Origin: Streptomyces sp. ISL-96
GTDB lineage: Bacteria; Actinomycetota; Actinomycetes; Streptomycetales; Streptomycetaceae
Assembly (NCBI RefSeq): GCF_018614035.1
Contig: NZ_JAGGPA010000020.1
Coordinates: 310,001-374,000 of the forward strand
DNA length: 64,000 nucleotides
Direction of reading: 5' to 3'
Shown here: positions 7,727-16,060 of the stretch, in pieces
Numbering within the stretch: the first letter of the stretch is position 1
Layout: each line of letters opens with the position of its first letter
Translations under genes and position numbers: made by a program
Notes under the pieces: model-generated
The model's database searches: none
Seen by the model: only the letters and a program-made list of their open reading frames with translations
Told to the model about the DNA's origin: nothing

Positions 7727-9304
7727 TCAGTCCCGGTCACGCACCGCCACGATGCCGTTGAAGACACCGGCGTAGGCGGTGCCGTCCGGGCCGATGGTGA
7801 TCGGCGCCCAGTTGTTGTCGTACGCCGGGCCCGTGCCGGTGAGCTGCCGCCAGCGGGTCTTTCCCGTACGGAAGTCGACGGCTGTCAGGTACCAGGCGTC
7901 GATGCCCAGCCGGTTCGGTTCCTTCGCGTAGAAGTAGAGCAGTCCGTTGGCGGTGGAGAGCTTGGGGACGGTCGACGGGGATCGTACGTCGCTCTCCCAG
8001 ACGGTGTCGCAGCCGCTGCCGTTCTCGCGTACGTCGATCCGTGTGGCGCCGCCGGGGACGCTGCGTCCCAGGAGCAGCGACGACGGGTTCTCGTAGCCGT
8101 AGTTGTTCTCGACGACGAGGCTGTTGCCCCAGCTGATGAGGGAGTTGTCCGTGGTGGATTTCCCGGCGGCGAAGACGGGCACCTTGCACACCAGTCGGTC
8201 GTTCCCGGGAACGTTCGTTGCGCGTCGGTAGACAAGGACGTTCATCCGGTCGTCGGCGTTGTCGGTGATCGCCACGTAGTCGTCGCCGAACAGGTCGGGG
8301 GTGGTGCCCGATCCTTGGTTGACGGAGCCGGGCTTGGTTCCCGTTCCCCGGTCGTACGTCTGGCGCCACCGCACCCGGGGTGTGCCGTCGGGGTCGGCGC
8401 GGAAGCTGTAGAGGGCGTGGTCGGAGACGATCGAGACGCCGTCCTCGGCCACCGAGAAGGAGTTCTGGATCTCCTCCCCTTCGAGCCGGACGGCACGGAT
8501 CCGGCCCGTCTGCGGGTCTACTGTGCCGACGCGGCCGAGCCGGGTCACCCACCAGACGCGTCCCTGCCAGTCGGGCATCACGGAGGTCACGGGATCGCAC
8601 GTGCCGCTGGGGTAGAGGTTCGTCCAGGTCACGCAGTCGTGCGGGACGTGCGCGGTGAGGTCCCAGTCGTCCTCGACCACGAAGCGCCAACTGCCGTCGG
8701 CCGTCCGCTCGTGCGCTATCCGCAGGACATGCTGGCGGGAGTCGGCGAGTACCACCCGGTCCTGGTTGTCGAGGTAGAAGTAGGCGCCGCCCGAGGTGTC
8801 CTTGAAAATCTTCTCGAAGTCGAGGCGGGTGATGGCCTCCACGGTCGAAGAGCGCTGCGGCAGCTTGTACTCGGCGAGGGTGGCGAGCGTTCGCGGGTGC
8901 AGCAGTTTGAGCCGGAAGCCCTGGAACGTGCCGCAGACGGTGATCAGGCGGCCCGCCACGTCGAAGGTGGCGGTCGCGCACTCGCCGCCCAGCGCCGCGA
9001 TCTTCTGGCTGGTGACCTGCGGGTCGCGTCCCAGCGGCCCTGAGTACGGGTGGGTGCCGCTGCCCGCGCCGTCCGCGTGCATGCCACTGCGGCCGTTGGG
9101 GGCGAGGAAGGGGGGCTGAGGGGGTGCGTCGCCGGGGACCGGCTGTGCGATGGCCGGCTCGCCCTCGTACGAGCCGACGAGCCGGTGGCCCGGCGCCTTG
9201 GGTATCTCTTCGGCGAGGGCGCAGCCCGGCGGCAGCACCGCCGGGACAACGAGTGCCAGGGCGAGGGCCAGTGCACGCGCGTACGCTCTGCAGGACCGGG
9301 ACAT
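7727..9304 (-). CDS. Secreted PQQ/beta-propeller-like protein
   Basis: The 525-residue protein has a cleavable Sec signal (residues 1-31, YARALALALALVVPAVLPPGCALA; a lipobox-like PPGC is present but poorly placed). The rest consists of repeated blade-like segments such as GRVWWVTRLGRVGTVDPQTG, GDDYVAITDNADDRMNVLVYRR and GTAYAGVFNGIVAVRD, suggesting a seven- or eight-bladed PQQ-like propeller. Start ATG 9304 has AAGGAG 5 bp upstream. Secreted propellers of this type have no assigned role in Streptomyces. No partner enzyme lies beside it. Confidence 0.75.
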   Translation of the reverse strand: MSRSCRAYARALALALALVVPAVLPPGCALAEEIPKAPGHRLVGSYEGEPAIAQPVPGDAPPQPPFLAPNGRSGMHADGAGSGTHPYSGPLGRDPQVTSQKIAALGGECATATFDVAGRLITVCGTFQGFRLKLLHPRTLATLAEYKLPQRSSTVEAITRLDFEKIFKDTSGGAYFYLDNQDRVVLADSRQHVLRIAHERTADGSWRFVVEDDWDLTAHVPHDCVTWTNLYPSGTCDPVTSVMPDWQGRVWWVTRLGRVGTVDPQTGRIRAVRLEGEEIQNSFSVAEDGVSIVSDHALYSFRADPDGTPRVRWRQTYDRGTGTKPGSVNQGSGTTPDLFGDDYVAITDNADDRMNVLVYRRATNVPGNDRLVCKVPVFAAGKSTTDNSLISWGNSLVVENNYGYENPSSLLLGRSVPGGATRIDVRENGSGCDTVWESDVRSPSTVPKLSTANGLLYFYAKEPNRLGIDAWYLTAVDFRTGKTRWRQLTGTGPAYDNNWAPITIGPDGTAYAGVFNGIVAVRDRD

Positions 9305-9383
9305 CGGGCTCCTTGGACGGGGGCGGGTCGCGCCGCCGCCCGACGCTAGAGCCGACTCCTTGAAGTGTCCATGGAAATCAGCG

Positions 9384-9578
9384 TCACGGTCGGAGGTCGC
9401 CGACCACGTCCGCGGTGGCGGCGATCCCGTTCTGGATGGTCGGAGCCATGCTCGTACCGGCCAGGAAGAAGCCGAGCAGGGCGCAGACCAGTGCGTGCGA
9501 GACCTTCAGTCCCCCGTTGCGCAGGAAGATCACCGCGAGAATCAGCAGAAGCAGCACCAACGAGATCGAAATGGCCAT
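9384..9578 (-). CDS. Small membrane protein, 64 residues
   Basis: The gene has a strong ribosome binding site, GGAGGAGG, 6 bp before ATG 9578. It encodes a 64-residue peptide with two hydrophobic helices: ISISLVLLLLILAVIFL (residues 3-20) and SHALVCALLGFFLAGTSMA (about 27-46), separated by a short RNGGLK loop. Small proteins of this layout are widespread in Streptomyces, some of them near plasmid-transfer genes, but no such genes are present here. Function unknown. Confidence 0.7.
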   Translation of the reverse strand: MAISISLVLLLLILAVIFLRNGGLKVSHALVCALLGFFLAGTSMAPTIQNGIAATADVVGDLRP

Positions 9579-9698
9579 GGTCAACCTCCTCCGCCGCGCC
9601 TGAATTGCGGCATTCGGCCGTCAGTCTGGCCTAGCGGAGGGCCCATCCGGGCGGAAGACGTGTCCGCCGTACGGGTGTTGACTGGGTGTGATGGCGGA

Positions 9699-10583
9699 CT
9701 ACGCGTCGTGCGTACGCAGGAATCGCTCCAGGCCGGCGAGGTCGTCGGTGTTGATGTGGTCCACGTCCGCGGCGAGCAGCTCGGTCCAGACGGAGTCGCG
9801 CGCGGGTCCCGGCAGGTCGGGTGTGGCCCAGAAACGGACCCGCTGACCGCGTCGGCGGGCGGCGGAGACGATGGCGTGCAGCTTGGCCCGCTCGGCGGCG
9901 GGGAAGGGGCCCGCGCCCTGCCAGGTGAAACTGTGCGTCCAGTTGCTGCTGATCAGCGGGATGAAGGAGGCGGGGGCCGGGGCGGCGGCGCCGAGGTCGT
10001 CGAGGCGCCCGTCGTAGAAGGCGTGGCGCACACGCTGTGCCTCCATGGGGGCGCGGGCGGCGCGGTCGCCGGAGATGACGGGGGTCACCGCGCCGGGGCG
10101 GACTTTCCCGTGTGCGCACGTACTCAGCATCCGGCGGTGGCGGCGCAGTTGGCGGTGCAGTTCGGTGTAGGCGGCGGCGCCTTCGTTCTTGATGTCGATG
10201 AGCAGCTGCACGGGGCGGCGGTATCCGCGGTATACGGAGCCGTGGTTGGCCCTGACTCTGGCCGCGAGGGGGGCCAGGTAGAGCGATTCCAGGGTGCGGG
10301 AGGGGTCGAGGCCGAGCGGGTCGTGGGCGACGAGGAGCTGTCCGTCGACGAGGAAGATGTCCGCCTCGACACTGGTGAAGCCGTGGGAGAGGGCGTCGAG
10401 GAGCGGGCGATCGTGCTCGTAGTCATTGTGCGCGTGAGCGCGGCGCAGTGGCTTGTGGTGCCTCTGTGGCCTCTGGGGGTTCGTCTCGGCGGCCTGGGCG
10501 TACGCGGGAACGGCGATGGTTCCCGCGAGGGCGGCGGCGAGGGTGGTGACGACTCTGCGGCGGGTGGGCGCGGCGACGGCCAT
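9699..10583 (-). CDS. Secreted PI-PLC/GDPD-like phosphodiesterase
   Basis: The 294-residue protein begins with a twin-arginine-like leader (TRRRVVTTLAAALAGTIAVPAYAQA). The mature part has HAHNDYEHDRPLLDAL, then SVEADIFLVDGQLLVAHD, which supplies the paired histidines and acidic residues of the PI-PLC/glycerophosphodiester phosphodiesterase TIM barrel. An AIM6-like subfamily match is most likely. The end, DHINTDDLAGLERFL, is the usual last barrel strand. It probably cleaves a phosphodiester on a lipid or its head group outside the cell. ATG 10583 has GGAGG upstream. Confidence 0.85.
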   Translation of the reverse strand: MAVAAPTRRRVVTTLAAALAGTIAVPAYAQAAETNPQRPQRHHKPLRRAHAHNDYEHDRPLLDALSHGFTSVEADIFLVDGQLLVAHDPLGLDPSRTLESLYLAPLAARVRANHGSVYRGYRRPVQLLIDIKNEGAAAYTELHRQLRRHRRMLSTCAHGKVRPGAVTPVISGDRAARAPMEAQRVRHAFYDGRLDDLGAAAPAPASFIPLISSNWTHSFTWQGAGPFPAAERAKLHAIVSAARRRGQRVRFWATPDLPGPARDSVWTELLAADVDHINTDDLAGLERFLRTHDA

Positions 10584-10597
10584 GGTGCCTCCGGAGG

Positions 10598-10640
10598 TGT
10601 ACGGGGCGTGCGGGACTCCGGCGAGTATCCGCCCCGTACA
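10598..10640 (-). terminator. Hairpin between the nik operon and the phosphodiesterase gene
   Basis: An 11-bp perfect stem, TGTACGGGGCG (10598-10608) with CGCCCCGTACA (10630-10640), encloses a 21-nt loop. It lies 79 bp past the last nik gene and just upstream of the phosphodiesterase ribosome binding site. There is no T tract, so it could be a weak terminator or part of the 5' leader. Confidence 0.45.
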
Positions 10641-10718
10641 GCACCAATGGGCAGGGCCCTGACAAGAGTTCGGCCACCCGTCGACCGCGGTTCAGAGGAG
10701 GTTGGCGGCTCGTCGGGC

Positions 10719-11378
10719 TCAGGCCGCCGCGACGTCCTCCCAGCTGACCGTACGGTCGCACCAGCGCTCCAGGAGGACGCGGTCGTGGCCGACCGTCAGC
10801 AGGCCGGCGCCGCGTTCGCGCCGGTACTCCTCGACCACCGCGACCAGGGCTGCCGTCGTCGACGCGTCCAGCATCGCTGTCATCTCGTCGCACACCAGCC
10901 AGCGCGGACGCAGCACCAGGGCGCGGGCCAGGCAGGCGCGTTGGAGCTGGCCGTCGCTCACCTCGTGCGGGCGCCGGCCGAGGAGGTCGTCGCCGAGGCC
11001 GACGGTCTCGGACAGCTCGCTCACGGTGGCGGCCGCTTCGTTACGCCGTCCAGTGGCGCGCAGGGGTTCCGCGATCAGGTCGCGCAGGCGCAGGCGGGGG
11101 TCGGCGGACAGCCGGGGCTGCTGGAAGACCACGCCGATCGCTGTGCGCTGTTCGCGCGGGGCGCGGTGGCGCCAGCCGGTGACGACGCGGCCGTCGAAGG
11201 TGACGGTCCCCGCGTCGGGGCGGTGCAGGAGGGCGGCGACCCTGGCGAGCGTCGACTTGCCGCACCCGCTCGGCCCGAGCAGGCCGACCGCTTCGCCGGG
11301 GGCGACGGTGAGGTGCGCGTCCCGTACGACCGGCGCCCCGCGCTCGTAACCAGCGGTGATCGCGTCCAGTTCAAGCAC
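10719..11378 (-). CDS. nikE: Nickel/peptide ABC transporter ATPase NikE-type
   Basis: This 219-residue ATPase has Walker A GPSGCGKS (about residues 36-43), a modified signature VSDGQLQR where LSGGQ is usual, Walker B WLVCDEMTAMLD, and a switch histidine in VGHDR. The short length and the SDGQ signature are typical of NikE-type second ATPases. GTG 11378 is inside the end of the previous gene (8-bp overlap) with GAGGAG upstream, so translation is coupled. It is the last gene of a five-gene operon (binding protein, two permeases, two ATPases) preceded by a Nur-like operator. Confidence 0.85.
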   Translation of the reverse strand: MLELDAITAGYERGAPVVRDAHLTVAPGEAVGLLGPSGCGKSTLARVAALLHRPDAGTVTFDGRVVTGWRHRAPREQRTAIGVVFQQPRLSADPRLRLRDLIAEPLRATGRRNEAAATVSELSETVGLGDDLLGRRPHEVSDGQLQRACLARALVLRPRWLVCDEMTAMLDASTTAALVAVVEEYRRERGAGLLTVGHDRVLLERWCDRTVSWEDVAAA

Positions 11379-12501
11379 GGGCGGCACGCTCCTCGGCGGG
11401 CGGGTGGTGGCAGGCGATGCCGTCCACGAAGTCGGGCTGTACGGCGCAGGCGTCGGTGGCGTACGCACAGCGGGCCGCGAAGGCGCACCCCGGGGGCAGG
11501 TCACCGAGCTCGGGCGGCATGCCGGGGATCGGCGCGAACGCGCGCTCGGGGAGGGCGTTGAGCAGGCCGCGGGCGTACGGGTGCCGGGGGCCGGGCGCTG
11601 CGAAGAAGCGGGTGGCTTCGGCAACTTCGACGATCCTTGCGGCGTACATCACCGCGACGCGGTCGGCGATGCGCTCGGCGGCCGCGAGGTCATGCGTGAT
11701 CATCAGCAGCGCGTGGCCCTCGTCGACGTGCCGGCGCAGCTCGTCGACGGTGCGGTCGACGAGGTCGCGGTCGAGGCCGGTGGTCGGCTCGTCCGCGAGC
11801 AGCAGGGGCGCGTCGCCGACGAGGGCGAGGGCGGTCGCGGCGCGCTGGGCGAGGCCCCCGGACAGCTCGTGCGGGTAGCGGCCGAGATGGTCCACGGGGA
11901 ACGCGGCCCGCTCGGCCGCCGCGCGCAGGTCGTGCTTTCGCGTGCCGGTCAGCTCGCGCAGCGTCTCTTCGAGCTGCGCTCCGACGGTCCGTACGGGGGT
12001 GAGGTGCGCGGCGGGACTCTGGGGTACGAGTCCGATACGGCGGCCCCGGACCGTGCGCGCCAGGGTGCGTTCGTCGGCGGTGAGCAGATCGACGTCCCCG
12101 AGGCGCGCGGAACCGGCGGTCTGGGCGTTGCCGGGGAGCAGCCCCAGCAGCGCGGAGGCGAGCACGGACTTGCCGCACCCGCTCTCGCCGACGAGGGCGA
12201 GGCACTCCCCCTGTGCCAGGTCGAAGTCGGCGTCGGTGACGGCGGCGATGTACCGCCCCCCACGCATCCGGAACCGCACGGACAGCCCCCGTACGGACAA
12301 CAGGGGCGTCGTGGCGTCGTTCTCCGTGTCGATGTCCGACCCGGAAACGGCCGCCTCATGAACGTTCCCCGGAACAGACCCGAGCGCGACACGGGAACGC
12401 TCGGTTGCTTCCGCCGCGCACGGCGCGATCGCCGTCGCTGTCCGCGCGTCGGGGGTGACACCGGCCGAGGAGGCCGGTTCGGCGTTCTTGGGCGTCGTCA
12501 C
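11371..12501 (-). CDS. nikD: Nickel/peptide ABC transporter ATPase NikD-type
   Basis: The 376-residue protein has Walker A GESGCGKS, signature LSGGLAQR, Walker B LLLADEPTTGLD and H-loop ITHD, then a C-terminal DppD-like extension with PPGCAFAARCAYATDAC. It is unusual in carrying an N-terminal extension of about 65 residues rich in Ala, Thr and Glu (MTTPKNAEPASSAG onward) before the ABC domain begins at LLSVRGLSVRF. The GTG start at 12501 shares a GTGA overlap with the stop of the permease upstream. If the extension is not translated, an internal start near 12310 would be needed, but none is better. Confidence 0.85.
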   Translation of the reverse strand: MTTPKNAEPASSAGVTPDARTATAIAPCAAEATERSRVALGSVPGNVHEAAVSGSDIDTENDATTPLLSVRGLSVRFRMRGGRYIAAVTDADFDLAQGECLALVGESGCGKSVLASALLGLLPGNAQTAGSARLGDVDLLTADERTLARTVRGRRIGLVPQSPAAHLTPVRTVGAQLEETLRELTGTRKHDLRAAAERAAFPVDHLGRYPHELSGGLAQRAATALALVGDAPLLLADEPTTGLDRDLVDRTVDELRRHVDEGHALLMITHDLAAAERIADRVAVMYAARIVEVAEATRFFAAPGPRHPYARGLLNALPERAFAPIPGMPPELGDLPPGCAFAARCAYATDACAVQPDFVDGIACHHPPAEERAARA

Positions 12502-13379
12502 AGCATCAGCTCCGATCGGCGGCGGGGATTGATCCGCTCCCGCCAGGCGCCGGCCAGGCCCGCGATGGCGAGGGTCGGGATGATCAGCAGGAGGCCGGGG
12601 AAAAGGGTGGGCCACCAGTCGCCGGCCAGCAGCGAACTGCGCGCCGACTGGACCAGGTTGCCCAGGCTCGCCTGGTGCGTCGGCAGGCCGAGGCCCAGGA
12701 ACGAGAGCGCCGACTCGTGCCACATCGCGTGCGGGACCATCAGCACGGCCGCGAGACCCGCCTGCGGCAGTACGCCCGGCAACAGGTGCCGTACGGCGAC
12801 CCGCCACCGCGACGCGCCACCCGAGACCGCCGCGTCGATGTACGGGCGCGAGCGCAGCGACAGCACCTCGGAGCGGACGATACGGGCCGTGGACAGCCAG
12901 TGCGTCAGCGCCACCGACACGATCACCGGCCACACCCCCGGCCGGAACATCGCGACGATGAAGATGCCGAGCAGCAGATGCGGGATGGAGGAGAAGGTGT
13001 CGACCAGGCGCATCACCAAGCGGTCGGTCCAGCCGCCGAACGCCGCGGCCGCCGCCCCCACCGCCGTACCGATGAACGTCGCGACGAGGGCCGCGACGAG
13101 CCCGACCAGGAGCGAGACGCGCAACCCGTACACGCAGCGCAGCAACAGGTCGCGCCCGACGTCGTCCGTCCCGAAGGGGTGGGCCAGGGACGGCGGCTGG
13201 AGCTTCATCGACAAGTCGACGGCCTGCTGGTCGAGGTTGGCCAGCGGCGGTACGACGAGCACCGCGAGCACCACCGCCGCCACGATCACGGCGGAGGTGC
13301 GGACTCGGAACGTGCGCGTCGAGCGGCGGGTGCGCCCGTGGGAGTGCCATACAGCCGTTTCAGCAGCCGGTTCAGCCAT
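12498..13379 (-). CDS. nikC: Nickel/peptide ABC transporter permease NikC-type
   Basis: The 293-residue DppC/NikC-class permease has an N-terminal membrane anchor at residues 29-46, the FGTDDVGRDLLLR motif near residue 70, further helices, and an EAA-type loop (AAVSGGASRWRVAVRHLLPGVLP) that contacts the ATPases. It ends with the family's SALSFLGLGLPTHQASLGNLVQSAR. The start, ATG 13379, lies within the 3' end of the NikB gene (8-bp overlap). With NikB it forms the transmembrane channel. Confidence 0.9.
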   Translation of the reverse strand: MAEPAAETAVWHSHGRTRRSTRTFRVRTSAVIVAAVVLAVLVVPPLANLDQQAVDLSMKLQPPSLAHPFGTDDVGRDLLLRCVYGLRVSLLVGLVAALVATFIGTAVGAAAAAFGGWTDRLVMRLVDTFSSIPHLLLGIFIVAMFRPGVWPVIVSVALTHWLSTARIVRSEVLSLRSRPYIDAAVSGGASRWRVAVRHLLPGVLPQAGLAAVLMVPHAMWHESALSFLGLGLPTHQASLGNLVQSARSSLLAGDWWPTLFPGLLLIIPTLAIAGLAGAWRERINPRRRSELML

Positions 13380-14337
13380 CGAAGCCCACCCTCGGGTCCG
13401 CGAGTCCGTACAGCAGGTCGGAGAGGAGGTTCCCGGCGAGGACCGCCGCCGTGGCGAGCACCGTCAGCGCCGCGAGGAGGGGAAAGTCCACGGAGGTCGC
13501 CGCCTGTACCGTCGCCGCCGCGATGCCCGGCCAGCTGAAGACCGTCTCCACGAGCAGCGCGCCGGTGATGAGTTCGGGCACCCGTGAGCCGACGAGTGTG
13601 AGTGTCGGCAGCATTCCGGAGCGCAGGGCGTGCCCGAGCAGCACAGTGCGCTCACCGAGGCCCCGCGCGCGGGCGCCGCGTACCGGGTCCTCCTCCAGCG
13701 CGTCGGCGACACCCTGGCGTACGTAGAGAAAGAACCAGGGAAGCTGCGAAACCCCGAGAACGGCCGCCGGGAGTACCAGGTGTGTGGCGACCTGCCCGAA
13801 GGTGATCACGTCGCTGTCGGTGTCGGTCAGGCCGCCCGCCGGCAGTACGCCCAGCTCCAGCGCGAAGAACCACATGGCGAGCAGTCCCAGCCAGAAGGCG
13901 GGCGCCGCTTCCAGGGTGTACGCCGCCGAGGTGACCGCCCGGTCCAGCCAGCCGCCCTGCCTGCGCGCGGCCAGTACGCCCAGCGACGTACCGAACAGGA
14001 TCGCGACGAGGAACGCGGTGACGGCGAGGAGCACCGACCAGCCGAGGCGTTCGGCGATGACGTCGGTGACGGGCTGTCGCATCACGCTGGAGTCGCCGAG
14101 GTCCCCGGTGAGGGCCGAGGTCAGCCAGTGCCACCAGCGTTCGACGAGCGGCTGGTCGACGCCGAGGTTGGCCCGCAGCTGGTCGAGGTTCTCCTGCGAG
14201 GCGGTGAGGCCGGCGGTGCCCGCGTATGCCTTCACGGGGTCGAAGGGCGAGGCTGCGGCGACGGCGAACACGCCGAACGTCACCACCAGCAGGACGGGGG
14301 CGGCGAACAGGATCCGCCGCCCCGCCATCCTCGCCAT
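13372..14337 (-). CDS. nikB: Nickel/peptide ABC transporter permease NikB-type
   Basis: The 321-residue DppB/NikB-class permease starts MARMAGRRILFAAPVLLVV, with a first helix at about residues 9-27. It has the periplasmic LGVDQPLVERWWHWL segment, an EAA loop (ARARGLGERTVLLGHALRSGMLP) and the C-terminal LLVETVFSWPGIAAATVQA. ATG 14337 was chosen because longer in-frame starts overlap the binding protein's end or lack a ribosome binding site. It lies 38 bp after the nikA stop. Confidence 0.9.
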   Translation of the reverse strand: MARMAGRRILFAAPVLLVVTFGVFAVAAASPFDPVKAYAGTAGLTASQENLDQLRANLGVDQPLVERWWHWLTSALTGDLGDSSVMRQPVTDVIAERLGWSVLLAVTAFLVAILFGTSLGVLAARRQGGWLDRAVTSAAYTLEAAPAFWLGLLAMWFFALELGVLPAGGLTDTDSDVITFGQVATHLVLPAAVLGVSQLPWFFLYVRQGVADALEEDPVRGARARGLGERTVLLGHALRSGMLPTLTLVGSRVPELITGALLVETVFSWPGIAAATVQAATSVDFPLLAALTVLATAAVLAGNLLSDLLYGLADPRVGFDG

Positions 14338-14375
14338 CGGCCCCCAGGGGAGCTTTCGGCTCCCGCCCGGGTGTG

Positions 14376-15971
14376 TCACTTCTTCGGCGTCCAGTCCTCG
14401 ACGTTCCACCACGGGCCCGAGGCCAGGCCGTGGTCGTGCGGCTCGGTCTGCGTCGTCAGCCCGGACCACTTGTCGTCGACGACGTACAGGTGGTCGATGT
14501 GGGTGAGGAAGGTGTAGCCGGGGTTCTTCACGAGCTCGCGCTGGACGGTGTCGTACGCGGCCCTGCGGTCGGCCGTCTCGCCGCTCTCACGACCGGCCTT
14601 GAGCGCCTTGTCGACGGCCGGGTTGTCGTACCAGGCCATGTTGTTGAAGGCGTCGCCCGCGAGGGAGGACTGAAGCAGCGTGTACTGGTCGAAGTCCGGG
14701 TCGCCGGGCGCGCCGCCGCCCGCGAGCACGGCGTCGTGCTTCATGCGCGGCATGATGGCCTCCCAGGTGCCCGCCTGGGTCTTGATGTCGATGCCGGCCT
14801 TCTTCGCGTCGGACGCGTAGGCGAGGGCGTGGTCCTGTCGGAGCTTGTCGCCGGAGAGGTACCAGAGCGGGAACTGGGCGCGTACGCCGTCCTTGACGCG
14901 GATGCCGTCGGCGCCCGGCTTCCAGCCCGCCTCGTCGAGGATCTTCTTCGCCTTGGCGAGGTCGTGGACGCGCTCGGTGCCCTTGGCGAACCAGGGGCTG
15001 TCCGTCGGGACGGGACCGTACGCCGGCTTGCCCGCGCCTTCCAGGATCTTGTCCACCATGGCCTGGCGGTCGACGGCGACGTCGAGGGCCCGCCGTATGT
15101 CCGTGTCGCCCGCGACCTTGTTGCGCGTCGGCAGGGTCACGGTGCGGTAGTCGAAGGACCTGGCGGCGTACGTTGTACGACTGCTGTCGTCCTTGAACGT
15201 CTTGGCGAGGTTGGGCGGCAGGATGGCGCCGTCGAGGTCGCCGGTGCGCAGTCGCGTGGCGCGTACGTCGTCGTCCTTGATGATCGCCATGGTGAACTTC
15301 TTCACCTTCGGCGCGCCGCCCCAGTAACCGGGGTTGGCCTTGAAGCTGAGCTTCTCGCCCCTGGACCAGCCGGTGAGGACGTACGGTCCGGTGCCGACCG
15401 GCTTCGTCGTGAAGGAGCCGCTGTTGACGTCCTGCTTGCCCGCGACGTGCTCGGGAGCGATCGGAAGGACGGTGCGCTCGGCGAACGGCGCGTACGGGTA
15501 CTTGAGCGTGAAGACGACCCTGTGGTCGCCGTCGGCCCTGACGTCCTTGATCGCGTCGAGTTCGGTCTTGGAGGCGTTGTTGGTCTTCTTGTCGAGGATG
15601 GTCTTGTACGTGAAGACGACGTCCTTCGACGTGAAGGGCTTGCCGTCGCTGAACTTCACGCCCTCACGCAGGGTGTACGTGTACGTCTTGCCGTCGGCAG
15701 TGACTTCGGGCAGCTCGGCCGCGAGCGCCGGCTGGAGCTTCATCTCGTCGTCGAAGGTGAGCAGCCCGTCGAAGATCTTCGAGTTGCCGTCCTTGCCGTA
15801 GCCGAGGAGCGGGCTGAGCGTCTCCGGCTCGTACGCGATGCCGACGACCGCGGAATCCCCGGCTCCGCGCCCGGTCCCGGACGCGCCCGGCTTCGAACAG
15901 GCCGCCGCGGTGATGGCCAGTGTTCCGGCCAGCGCCGCGGCGGCCGCCCCACGTATGGATCGGGACAGCAT
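14376..15971 (-). CDS. nikA: Nickel/peptide-binding lipoprotein NikA-type
   Basis: The 531-residue family 5 solute-binding protein has a lipoprotein signal (AGTLAITAAAC, lipobox before Cys about residue 25). Its domain order is normal: TLSPLLGYGKDGNSKIFDGLL, FSDGKPFTSKDVVFTYK, the VGTGPYVLTGWSRGEKL signature, and a C-terminal lobe ending GLASGPWWNVEDWTP. ATG 15971 is used because GGAG lies about 6 bp upstream. The gene heads nikBCDE and is preceded 34 bp upstream by a Nur-type dyad, so nickel (free or chelated) is the likeliest cargo. A peptide role cannot be excluded from sequence alone. Confidence 0.88.
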   Translation of the reverse strand: MLSRSIRGAAAAALAGTLAITAAACSKPGASGTGRGAGDSAVVGIAYEPETLSPLLGYGKDGNSKIFDGLLTFDDEMKLQPALAAELPEVTADGKTYTYTLREGVKFSDGKPFTSKDVVFTYKTILDKKTNNASKTELDAIKDVRADGDHRVVFTLKYPYAPFAERTVLPIAPEHVAGKQDVNSGSFTTKPVGTGPYVLTGWSRGEKLSFKANPGYWGGAPKVKKFTMAIIKDDDVRATRLRTGDLDGAILPPNLAKTFKDDSSRTTYAARSFDYRTVTLPTRNKVAGDTDIRRALDVAVDRQAMVDKILEGAGKPAYGPVPTDSPWFAKGTERVHDLAKAKKILDEAGWKPGADGIRVKDGVRAQFPLWYLSGDKLRQDHALAYASDAKKAGIDIKTQAGTWEAIMPRMKHDAVLAGGGAPGDPDFDQYTLLQSSLAGDAFNNMAWYDNPAVDKALKAGRESGETADRRAAYDTVQRELVKNPGYTFLTHIDHLYVVDDKWSGLTTQTEPHDHGLASGPWWNVEDWTPKK

Positions 15972-16004
15972 GGCTCTCCACACCCCTAAACAAGATCAAC
16001 AGTT

Positions 16005-16023
16005 ATTGCGAACGACTCGCAAT
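16005..16023 (-). promoter_or_regulatory. Nur-type nickel-responsive operator
   Basis: A perfect 7-bp inverted repeat, ATTGCGA (16005-16011) and TCGCAAT (16017-16023), is separated by ACGAC. Its core TTGCGA-N5-TCGCAA fits the Streptomyces Nur box TTGCaa-N5-ttGCAA. It lies 34 bp before the nikA start, where a repressor would cover the promoter. Confidence 0.75.
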
Positions 16024-16060
16024 TAAACCGCATGTAGAGGGGTGCTTGATCCACTGATCC

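Noticed and set aside
9384..9578. Mobile-element (plasmid transfer) marker
   Set aside because: The small membrane protein resembles those near transfer genes, but no integrase, Rep, Tra or attachment site is present.
9150..11561. Very long plus-strand open frame opposite the phosphodiesterase and nikE genes
   Set aside because: It is an antisense frame of high-GC genes; the composition is low-complexity Gly/Val/Arg and the opposing genes have clear family motifs.
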